A stretch of DNA of 7,378 bases from Candidatus Rokuibacteriota bacterium (GTDB taxonomy: Bacteria > Methylomirabilota > Methylomirabilia > Rokubacteriales > CSP1-6). The position numbers and the translations under genes are program-made. Shown piece after piece: positions 1-5,047 of the stretch. The notes beneath the pieces were generated by a model. That model did no database searches. It saw only the letters and a program-made list of their open reading frames with translations, and was not told the DNA's origin. The DNA lies in contig JACQRS010000387.1 in assembly GCA_016206385.1 (NCBI GenBank), positions 1 through 7,378 on the forward strand, written 5' to 3'. Each line of letters begins with the position of its first letter. Position 1 is the first letter of the stretch.

Positions 1-159
1 CAGGATGACGGTGCAGGCGCCGCACTGGCTCGTGTCGCAGCCGATGTGAGTGCCGGTGAGGCCGACCACGTCCCGGACATAGTGAACCAGGAGGAGCCGG
101 GGTTCCACCTCATGGGAGTAAGACACGCCGTTGATCGTCATCTTGACCTGTCGCTTCAC
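1..159 (-). CDS. [2Fe-2S] small subunit of a molybdenum hydroxylase (CoxS/XdhC-type), N-terminal part, cut by left edge
   Basis: The 53 codons visible encode the start of the plant-ferredoxin-like [2Fe-2S] domain of the small subunit of aerobic CO dehydrogenase/xanthine dehydrogenase-type molybdenum hydroxylases, which passes electrons from the Mo site towards the FAD subunit. The cluster motif is visible: Cys41, Cys46 and Cys49 in GCDTSQCGAC; the fourth Cys lies beyond the edge. The preceding VEPRLLLVHYVRD and LTGTHIGC stretches match the family well, CoxS in particular. The start is GTG at 159-157, chosen because AAGGAGGT lies 7 bases upstream; an in-frame ATG (Met7) lacks such a site. The gene is separated from larC by about 245 bases with its own promoter-like signals, so it probably begins a new transcription unit. 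Substrate (CO, an aldehyde, a purine or another) cannot be told from this subunit; the large subunit would decide. Confidence 0.9.
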   Translation of the reverse strand, partial: MKRQVKMTINGVSYSHEVEPRLLLVHYVRDVVGLTGTHIGCDTSQCGACTVIL

Positions 160-175
160 GGCCGCCACCTCCTTC
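160..175 (-). promoter_or_regulatory. Strong ribosome binding site of the [2Fe-2S] subunit gene
   Basis: On the minus strand AAGGAGGT is followed by 7 bases (GGCGGCC) and then GTG. This near-perfect anti-16S match fixes the GTG at 159 as the start in preference to the ATG six codons downstream. Confidence 0.8.
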
Positions 176-185
176 GGCTGAGCTG

Positions 186-245
186 TCAAAACCCGGCGCA
201 CCCGCCGGCAAAACGGCAGAGGCACCCCGTGTCCATGAGGATCAT
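186..245 (-). CDS. Possible 19-residue Cys-containing leader peptide
   Basis: A tiny ORF begins at ATG 245-243, overlaps the stop of the preceding tiny ORF (ATGA), and reads MILMDTGCLCRFAGGCAGF before TGA. It has three Cys codons (residues 8, 10 and 16), and its last codons run through the attenuator-like hairpin. Position, coupling and Cys content suit a leader peptide sensing cysteine or translation status ahead of an Fe-S protein gene. Nothing shows that it is expressed. ORFs this short arise by chance, and the frame also stays open upstream into the antisense frame of larC. Confidence 0.25.
   Translation of the reverse strand: MILMDTGCLCRFAGGCAGF
188..208 (-). terminator. Attenuator-like hairpin plus T-run just upstream of the [2Fe-2S] subunit gene
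   Basis: On the minus strand a perfect 6-bp GC stem (CCGGCG / CGCCGG, plus-strand arms 193-198 and 203-208) with a 4-base loop is followed by G and TTTT. It lies about 30 bases upstream of the GTG start and downstream of the promoter-like elements at 331-359, so it would act in the leader, not at an operon end. An upstream GCCGG (248-252) could pair with the first arm and compete with the stem, but only over 5 bp. The form is that of a short intrinsic terminator; its role as an attenuator is inference. Confidence 0.45.
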
Positions 246-283
246 CTCCGGCTTCGCATCGCAATGGCCACCGACTCGGCCAT
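242..283 (-). CDS. Possible 13-residue leader ORF
   Basis: ATG at 283-281 has GGAGGG 7 bases upstream, a good ribosome binding site, and opens a 13-codon ORF (MAESVAIAMRSRR) ending in TGA that overlaps the start of the next tiny ORF. It lies in the leader between the promoter-like elements and the [2Fe-2S] subunit gene. The well-placed binding site is the only real support for translation; the peptide itself is not recognised. Confidence 0.25.
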   Translation of the reverse strand: MAESVAIAMRSRR

Positions 284-302
284 GGTCAACCCCTCCGATA
301 GG

Positions 303-334
303 GGGTGGGAGGAGACGAAAGGCGACTCCCACCC
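303..334. repeat. Inverted repeat over the -10 region, possible operator
   Basis: GGGTGGGAG (303-311) and its exact complement CTCCCACCC (326-334) form 9-bp arms separated by 14 bases, a centre-to-centre spacing of 23 bp (about two helical turns). The right arm overlaps the proposed -10 element (331-336). That layout would suit a dimeric repressor. The arms straddle the likely transcription start, so an RNA hairpin is less likely. Confidence 0.35.
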
Positions 335-359
335 TAAGCCTGTCGGCCTGGGATGTCAA
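331..359 (-). promoter_or_regulatory. Sigma-70-like promoter for the [2Fe-2S] subunit gene
   Basis: On the minus strand a perfect TTGACA (354-359) is followed after exactly 17 bases by TAGGGT (331-336), which matches TATAAT at three of six positions, including the first two and the last. It lies just downstream of the proposed larC terminator and would give a leader of about 165 bases. The -35 is strong and the -10 is weak, as expected for a regulated promoter. Confidence 0.45.
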
Positions 360-381
360 GACTGAAGGGGACGCGGCTGGA

Positions 382-403
382 GGAAAGCTCCCGGGCCGGG
401 AGC
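382..403 (-). terminator. Intrinsic terminator after larC
   Basis: Two bases after the larC stop, the minus strand has GCTCCCG, a 3-base loop (GCC), CGGGAGC and then TTTCC: a perfect 7-bp, very GC-rich stem with a short T-run. It is placed correctly to end the rlmN-to-larC operon. The T-run is only three long, so termination may be partial. Confidence 0.6.
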
Positions 404-405
404 GC

Positions 406-1587
406 CTAACCGAGGATGCGACGAGCGTCGGCGCGGGCCTGGTCGAGTACCTCCCGCACCGGCAGCCCTTTCTCTCTCGCGATCCGGCGAACCTCCTCGA
501 ACTCGGGCGTTGCCGTGAGCGGCTGGCCGCCGAGACGGGAGACTTTGAAGGTGACGGGGCCGTAGGCCGTCTGGACCACCACCAGCTCCCGGTCGAGCCG
601 GAGCCGCTGGCACTCGGTCCAGCGCACGCCGATGGTGGTGGACTCCTGGAAGAGGATGCCCGAGAGGTCTGCCACCTTCTCACGCGCACACAGGACCGTC
701 AGCACCACCCCCGGGCGACTTCGCTTCATGATGACGGGGGTGAGGAAGACATCCAGGGCCCCTGCTTCCAGGAGCCGGTCGAGCAGCGGCTCGTAGAGCT
801 GGGGAGACATGTCATCGATGGTGGTTTCCAGCTGGGCGACGGTCTCCGGCGAGCCCGGCGCCACCGCCGCGTCCTCACCCACGAAGCAGCGGAGGACGTT
901 GGGGATCGGGAGCTCCATCCTCCCCGCCCCGTACCCCACGGCGCGCACCGTCATCGGCGGCATCTGGCCGGCGGAGGCGGCCAGCGTCGTGAGAATGGCG
1001 GCGCCGGTCGGCGTCACCAGCTCGGCCCTGACCCCGTTGTCGAAGACCGGAAACCCCCGCAACAGCTCGAGGGTCCCCGGCCCTGGAATCGGGATCCGCC
1101 CGTGCGGGCCTTCCACCACCCCACCGCCCACCGGGAGCCGAGACACATGGACCGCCTCGACTCCCAGGAGCTTGAGGCCAACCACAGCACCCGTGACATC
1201 CACGATGGCGTCCACGGCACCCACGTCGTGGAAGTGGACCTCGCCCACCGCGGTGCCGTGGACCTTCGCTTCCGCCTCGGCGAGGCGGGTGAAGATCCGC
1301 TTGGCATCGGCTTTGACCGGATCGGCAAGCCCACCGCGGTCAAGGAGATCCAGGATGTCGGACAGTCGCCGGTGATCGCGATGGGCACCGGGGTCCACCT
1401 CCACATCAACCCTCGTCGCGCGAAAGGCCCCTTTCTTCACCTCGCGCGCGGTGACGCGAACGCCCACCAGCGGGAGCTTCCCGAGCTCGGCCCGGAGGGC
1501 ATCCAGCGGGCAGCCCGCGTCCACGAGGGCGCCCAGGATCATGTCCCCGCTGGCTCCGCTCGGGCAGTCGAAGTACGCCAGCCTCAC
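406..1587 (-). CDS. larC: LarC, nickel-pincer cofactor nickel insertase
   Basis: LarC performs the last step of nickel-pincer nucleotide synthesis: CTP-dependent insertion of nickel into the dithiolated pyridinium mononucleotide, giving the cofactor of LarA-type enzymes in the cytoplasm. The 393 residues cover the whole family: the N-terminal FDCPSGASGDM (6-16), HFHDVGAVDAIVD (118-130), the PVGGGVVEGPHGRIPIPGPG stretch (152-171), TPTGAAIL (192-199), and the C-terminal domain from IDDMSPQ (257-263) through GALDV and MKRSRPG (287-293) to STTIGVR (316-322). Unlike the lactobacillus gene, which is split into larC1 and larC2 and joined by programmed frameshifting, this is one continuous frame. The start is GTG, 9 bases after the larB stop, with GGAG about 4 bases before it. 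It is the last gene of the operon and is followed by a terminator hairpin. Confidence 0.95.
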   Translation of the reverse strand: MRLAYFDCPSGASGDMILGALVDAGCPLDALRAELGKLPLVGVRVTAREVKKGAFRATRVDVEVDPGAHRDHRRLSDILDLLDRGGLADPVKADAKRIFTRLAEAEAKVHGTAVGEVHFHDVGAVDAIVDVTGAVVGLKLLGVEAVHVSRLPVGGGVVEGPHGRIPIPGPGTLELLRGFPVFDNGVRAELVTPTGAAILTTLAASAGQMPPMTVRAVGYGAGRMELPIPNVLRCFVGEDAAVAPGSPETVAQLETTIDDMSPQLYEPLLDRLLEAGALDVFLTPVIMKRSRPGVVLTVLCAREKVADLSGILFQESTTIGVRWTECQRLRLDRELVVVQTAYGPVTFKVSRLGGQPLTATPEFEEVRRIAREKGLPVREVLDQARADARRILG

Positions 1588-1596
1588 GGTGCTCCG

Positions 1597-2367
1597 CTAT
1601 CGGATCTTCGCGACCAGCTTGTTGATGAGGTTGGCCTGGTGGGCGGCACCGTAACCGTTGTCGATGTTCACCACGCTGACGCCGGGAGCGCAGGAGTTGA
1701 GCATGGCGAGGAGCGCGGCAATGCCGCCGAAGGAGGCCCCGTACCCGACGCTGGTGGGGACGGCGATCACCGCCCGGTCCGTGAGGCCCCCGATGACGCT
1801 GGGAAGCGCTCCCTCCATCCCGGCCACGGCGATGATGACGTTGGCTTCTGTCAGGAGATGGTGATGGTCCAGCAGCCGGTGAAGGCCCGCCACCCCGCAG
1901 TCATAGACCCGCTCCACCCGGTTCCCCAGAACTTCTGCGGTCACGGCAGCCTCCTCGGCGACCGGCAGATCCGAGGTTCCCGCGCTCACCACGGCGATGA
2001 GGCCGACGCCCTCCACCACCGCGGGGTTCACCACGAGGATACGCGCCTCGGGGTGATAGCGGAAGCGAAGCCCGCTCCCCTCGACCGAGCGGACGATCTC
2101 TTCCGAGGCGCGGGTAGCCAGGACATTGTTGTGGTGCTGGGCCAGGCGGCAGAGGATGGCGAGCACCTGCTCGGGGGTCTTCCCCTGGCAGAAGACCGCT
2201 TCCGGCGCGCCGCCGCGAAGCGATCGATGGAGATCCACCTTGGCGAAGGAGAGGTCCGCGTACGGGAGGTCACGGAGACGGACCAGGGCTTCGTCAACGG
2301 ACAGGTCGCCCCGGCTCACGGCCTCGAGGAGCGCCCGGATCCGATCCCGGTCCACAGAACCCCTCAC
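1597..2367 (-). CDS. larB: LarB, pyridinium-3,5-biscarboxylic acid mononucleotide synthase
   Basis: LarB starts nickel-pincer nucleotide synthesis: it carboxylates the pyridine ring of nicotinic acid adenine dinucleotide and hydrolyses it to the biscarboxylated mononucleotide. The 256-residue protein has the family's N-terminal region (LPYADLSFAKVDLHRSLRGG, 34-53; GKTPEQ, 62-67) and the PurE-like C-terminal domain with SAGTSD (128-133), VAGMEGALPSVIGGL (181-195), TSVGYG (205-210) and NIDNGYGAA (234-242). The start given is GTG at 2367, inside the palindromic repeat and 1 base after the larE stop. An in-frame GTG at 2355 (residue 5), with GAGGGG 4 bases upstream, gives a more typical N-terminus and is equally likely. 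LarB sits between larE and larC, with a 9-base gap to larC. Confidence 0.95.
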   Translation of the reverse strand: MRGSVDRDRIRALLEAVSRGDLSVDEALVRLRDLPYADLSFAKVDLHRSLRGGAPEAVFCQGKTPEQVLAILCRLAQHHNNVLATRASEEIVRSVEGSGLRFRYHPEARILVVNPAVVEGVGLIAVVSAGTSDLPVAEEAAVTAEVLGNRVERVYDCGVAGLHRLLDHHHLLTEANVIIAVAGMEGALPSVIGGLTDRAVIAVPTSVGYGASFGGIAALLAMLNSCAPGVSVVNIDNGYGAAHQANLINKLVAKIR

Positions 2368-2396
2368 CCTAACCCTCTCCCCCTGGGGGAGAGGGT
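2360..2396. repeat. Palindromic intergenic repeat at the larE/larB junction
   Basis: Two perfect 12-bp arms, ACCCTCTCCCCC (2372-2383) and GGGGGAGAGGGT (2385-2396), flank one central base; the adjoining CCCCTCACCCTA (2360-2371) completes a unit. From memory, units of the type CCCTCACCCTAACCCTCTCCC recur between genes in many GC-rich bacterial genomes. Here the repeat sits inside the operon. It encodes the last residues (APSPPGGEG) and TAG stop of larE, plus the GTG and purine-rich bases used to start larB. No second copy is in this window, so its repetitive nature rests on recognition, not on this sequence. Confidence 0.7.
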
Positions 2397-3220
2397 GCCG
2401 TCCTGAGGAGCTTCAGTACCTCGTTCATGCTCCCGCTCCTGAACCCCAGCAGGTCCACGGCCACGTAGAGGTAGCCCAGCTCCCTGAAGCGGGCCGCGAT
2501 CTTCTCGTGCGTCCCCTCCGCCCAGAGCCTGGGAATCTCGTCTAGCGGGATCTCCAGGCGCGCCAGGCGGTCGTGGTGCCGTACCCGGAACTGGCGAAAG
2601 CCAAGCCCGCGGAGGAACGCCTCGGCTGCGTCCACCTGTCTCAGCTTGTCGGCCGTGATCCGATCGCCGTAGGGAAAGCGCGAGGACAGGCACGCAAAGG
2701 AGGGTTTGTCCCACGTCGGAAGCCTCAGCTCCCGCGACAGCTCGCGGATCTCCGCCTTTGTCAGCCGGGCCTCGATCAAGGGCGCCTTCACCCCCAAGCG
2801 ATGCGCCGCCTGCATCCCGGGGCGATGGTCTCCCAGATCATCCAGGTTGGCCCCGTAGATCAGATGGGAGATCCTTTCTGCTTCGGCGATGGGCTTGAGC
2901 CTGCCGAACAGCTCCTCCTTGCAGAAGAAGCAGCGGTTCGGGGGGTTCTTGGCGTACTCGGGGTTGTCCAGCTCACGGGTCCGGGTCACGAGGTGCCGCA
3001 TCCCGAGGAGCTGAGCCAGACGCTTGGCCCCGGCCAGCTCCGCCTCCGGGTAGGTCTCCGAGTCGGCCGTGACCAGGAGCGCGCGCTCGCCCAGGGCCTC
3101 CCTGGCCGCGCGCGCGAGGAACGTGGAGTCCACGCCTCCGGAGAAGGCCACGATCACGCTCTCGAGAGCGCGGAGGATCTCCAGCAGCCGGTCGTACTTG
3201 GCCCGGAGCTCGGCGTTCAC
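2369..3220 (-). CDS. larE: LarE, pyridinium-3,5-bisthiocarboxylic acid mononucleotide synthase (sulfur transferase), three-Cys type
   Basis: LarE converts the two carboxylates of the LarB product to thiocarboxylates after ATP-dependent adenylylation. The PP-loop SGGVDST is at residues 27-33, followed by ETYPEAE (55-61), YGANLDDLGDHRPG (122-135) and KPSFACLSSRFPYG (172-185). Cys177 matches the sulfur-donating Cys176 of the lactobacillus enzyme. The protein has exactly three Cys: Cys97 and Cys100 (RCFFCK) and Cys177. This pattern suits the LarE form that holds a [4Fe-4S] cluster on three Cys and works catalytically instead of giving up its own sulfur; that assignment is inference. The start is GTG, overlapping the kinase stop by 4 bases. 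The C-terminus after GFRSGSMNEVL is extended by residues encoded in the palindromic repeat, which also provides the TAG stop. Confidence 0.95.
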   Translation of the reverse strand: MNAELRAKYDRLLEILRALESVIVAFSGGVDSTFLARAAREALGERALLVTADSETYPEAELAGAKRLAQLLGMRHLVTRTRELDNPEYAKNPPNRCFFCKEELFGRLKPIAEAERISHLIYGANLDDLGDHRPGMQAAHRLGVKAPLIEARLTKAEIRELSRELRLPTWDKPSFACLSSRFPYGDRITADKLRQVDAAEAFLRGLGFRQFRVRHHDRLARLEIPLDEIPRLWAEGTHEKIAARFRELGYLYVAVDLLGFRSGSMNEVLKLLRTAPSPPGGEG

Positions 3221-4131
3221 GGCTCCAGCTCGAACCGCACCAGGTCCTGGAAGGCCTCGTACCGTTGCCGGATCTCTTCCGGGCGGAGCCGGACCAGCCG
3301 GTTCAGCGAGAAGTCCTCCACCGCGAACGAGGCCATGACGGACCCGTACACGATAGCCCGGCGGATGGCGTCGGCCCCGACGTCATCGCGCTTGGCCAGG
3401 TACCCCATGAAGCCGCCCGCGAAGCTGTCGCCGGCACCGGTGGGGTCGAAGACCGACTCCAGCGGGTACGCGGGAACGAAGAAGAAGTGGTCGTCGGAGA
3501 CCATCAGGGTGCCATACTCGCCGCGCTTGACCACCACCGCGCGCGGGCCGAAGCCGAGGATCGTCCGGGCTGCCTTGATGAGGTTCGGTTCGCGGGCGAG
3601 CTGGCGGGCCTCCGCATCGTTGACCAGGAGCACGTCCACCTCAGCCACTGCCTTGAGGAGGGCCTGCCGCCTCCCGTCGATCCAGAAGTTCATCGTGTCC
3701 AGGGCCACCAGCCGGGGTCGCTCCATCTGGCGGAGCACGTCCAGCTGAAGCTCCGGGTCGATGTTGGCCAGAAAGACAAAGGGCGTCCGCCTGAGCGGAG
3801 CGGGCAGGCTGGGCTTGAAGTCCGCAAAGACGTTGAGCTGGGTGTCCAGGGTTCGGGCCTCGTTGAGGTCGTAGCCGTACTCCCCCACCCACCTGAAGGT
3901 CTTGCCGTGAGAGACCTGCAACCCCGACAGATCCACGCTCCGGTTCTTCAGCAGCGCCAGGTGCTCGCCGGGGAAGTCCTCGCCCACTGTGGCCACCAGC
4001 CGGACCGTGGTGAAGAAGCTGGCCGCGAAGGAGAAGTAGGTGGCCGATCCCCCCAGCGCCTCGGTCGCCTGGCCGAACGGCGTCTTCACGCTGTCCAGGG
4101 CGACCGAACCAACCACCAGGAGGTCACCCAT
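3217..4131 (-). CDS. PfkB/ribokinase-family sugar or nucleoside kinase
   Basis: This 304-residue protein has the PfkB/ribokinase fold signatures: an N-terminal substrate-binding region with EALGGSATYFSFAAS (24-38), the NxxE motif as NDAE (171-174), and the second PfkB signature DPTGAGDSFAGGF (229-241), whose Asp235 is the predicted catalytic base that activates the substrate hydroxyl for transfer of the ATP gamma-phosphate. The substrate cannot be read from sequence. Its start ATG overlaps the end of the MTA phosphorylase gene by 8 bases, so a nucleoside or a (deoxy)ribose derivative from that reaction is a reasonable guess, but only a guess. Its stop overlaps the larE start in GTGA. Length is normal for the family, and no key residue is missing. 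Confidence 0.9.
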   Translation of the reverse strand: MGDLLVVGSVALDSVKTPFGQATEALGGSATYFSFAASFFTTVRLVATVGEDFPGEHLALLKNRSVDLSGLQVSHGKTFRWVGEYGYDLNEARTLDTQLNVFADFKPSLPAPLRRTPFVFLANIDPELQLDVLRQMERPRLVALDTMNFWIDGRRQALLKAVAEVDVLLVNDAEARQLAREPNLIKAARTILGFGPRAVVVKRGEYGTLMVSDDHFFFVPAYPLESVFDPTGAGDSFAGGFMGYLAKRDDVGADAIRRAIVYGSVMASFAVEDFSLNRLVRLRPEEIRQRYEAFQDLVRFELEP

Positions 4132-5047
4132 CGCGCGATCTCTTCCGCGCCGCGCGCCTGGCGGGGCGGCCCTTGCTTGCGGGCCGCGGGTAGTACTTGC
4201 CGATCAGGAGGTCGAGGGCCTTTCGGGTTCTCGGTGGAAAGGCCGCCGGGTTGGTGATGATCGCGTTCTGAAGGAGCGAGGGGCAGGGGCAGCGCCGTGG
4301 CCGTCCGATCTCCGGGATCACCCGGCGCAGCACCTCTTTGGCGGTGGCCACGTTCTTCATGAGGTTGGCCACCACGGCCTCCACGCTCACCGCGGCCTCG
4401 CTCTCATGCCAGACGTCGTAGTCCGTGACCAGCGCCAGCGTGGCATAGCAAAGCTCGGCCTCTCGGGCGAGCTTGGCCTCGGGCATGTTGGTCATCCCGA
4501 TCACGTCCACGCCCCACTGGCGGTAGGTCCTTGACTCCCCCTTGGAGGAGAACTGGGGCCCCTCGATTCAGAGATAGGTGCCGCCCCGATGGACGGTAGC
4601 CGCCGTGACGCGGGCGGCTTTTTCCAGCCGGTCGGCCAGCTCCGGACAGACCGGGTCGGCCATCCCGACATGAGCCACGATCCCGTTGCCGAAGAAGGAC
4701 GAAGCGCGCCGCCGGGTCCAATCGAAGAACTGGTCGGGGATCACCAGGTCAAGGGGCCGGACCTGCTCGCGCATGCTCCCCACCGCGCTGATCGAGATCA
4801 CCCACTCGACGCCGAGCCGCTTGAAGCCGTAGATGTTGGCTCTGAAGTTGAGCTCCGAGGGCATGAGGCGATGCCCCCGCCCGTGTCGCGGAAGGAACAC
4901 CACGGTCCGGTCGCCGAAGCGCCCGATACAGTAGGCGTCTGACGGATCACCGAACGGAGTCTTCACCCGCACCCACCGGACACCGGCGAGGCCCTCCAGC
5001 TCGTAAAGGCCGCTCCCACCGATGACGCCGATCCTGACGTCGCTCAC
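4124..5047 (-). CDS. mtnP: S-methyl-5'-thioadenosine phosphorylase with one in-frame TGA (candidate selenocysteine at residue 160)
   Basis: The product would cleave methylthioadenosine (and probably 5'-deoxyadenosine) with phosphate to adenine and a ribose-1-phosphate. Visible motifs, by comparison with remembered human MTAP: GGSG (10-13, phosphate), LPRHGRGH (52-59; Arg54, His55), IEGPQF (161-166, Phe166 facing adenine), VIGMTNMPE (182-190) and TDYDVW (208-213; Asp209, Asp211). There is also a C-terminal Cys253-Pro-Cys255, as in archaeal MTAPs. The frame is intact over 308 codons except for TGA at 4570-4568, where many prokaryotic relatives have Cys (Thr in human). Residues on both sides are well conserved with no shift, so this is not an old pseudogene. 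Readthrough as selenocysteine, a recent nonsense mutation or a base error remain possible. The start is GTG in GTGA overlapping mtaB; the end overlaps the kinase gene by 8 bases. A basic tail (about 290-307) extends past the usual length. Confidence 0.85.
4535..4570 (-). promoter_or_regulatory. Candidate bacterial SECIS element (UGA plus downstream hairpin)
   Basis: After the in-frame TGA (4570-4568) a hairpin starts 18 bases on: CUCCUC (4550-4545) pairs with GGGGAG (4540-4535), six pairs with one U-G, closing a CAAG loop (4544-4541) whose G is 27 bases from the TGA. Bacterial SECIS hairpins lie at about this distance with a G in the loop. Two to four further pairs could extend the stem with bulges. 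The hairpin includes codon 170, GGG (Gly), where the family normally has Ala (GCN) in FS(S/T)(K/R)AES; that change strengthens the stem. GC-rich sequence makes hairpins easily, and the loop does not closely match the Escherichia coli fdhF loop. Confidence 0.35.

Noticed and set aside
160..330. A molybdenum cofactor riboswitch in the leader
   Set aside because: The downstream gene would suit it, but I could not find the multi-stem architecture of that RNA by eye; only short hairpins are evident.
406..1587. Programmed frameshift in larC as in lactobacilli
   Set aside because: The gene is one continuous frame carrying both N- and C-terminal domains, so no frameshift is needed.
46..2406. A 786-codon open frame on the plus strand
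   Set aside because: It lies antisense to larC, larB and the leader region, which carry clear family motifs. The translation is His/Arg/Pro-rich with no recognisable domain, as expected of a shadow frame in GC-rich DNA.
2573..4257. Long plus-strand frames opposite larE and the kinase gene
   Set aside because: Both are antisense shadows of well-supported genes and show no motif of their own.
4568..4570. UGA read as Trp through a variant genetic code
   Set aside because: Trp is encoded by TGG throughout, and TGA ends rlmN, mtaB, the kinase gene and the phosphorylase gene itself, in overlaps where reading through would fuse genes.
4124..5047. MTA phosphorylase as two separate genes or a decayed pseudogene
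   Set aside because: Both parts share one frame, neither half contains a whole fold, and conserved residues persist on both sides of the TGA. There is no ribosome binding site clearly dedicated to the second part. A very recent nonsense change is still possible and is kept as an alternative.
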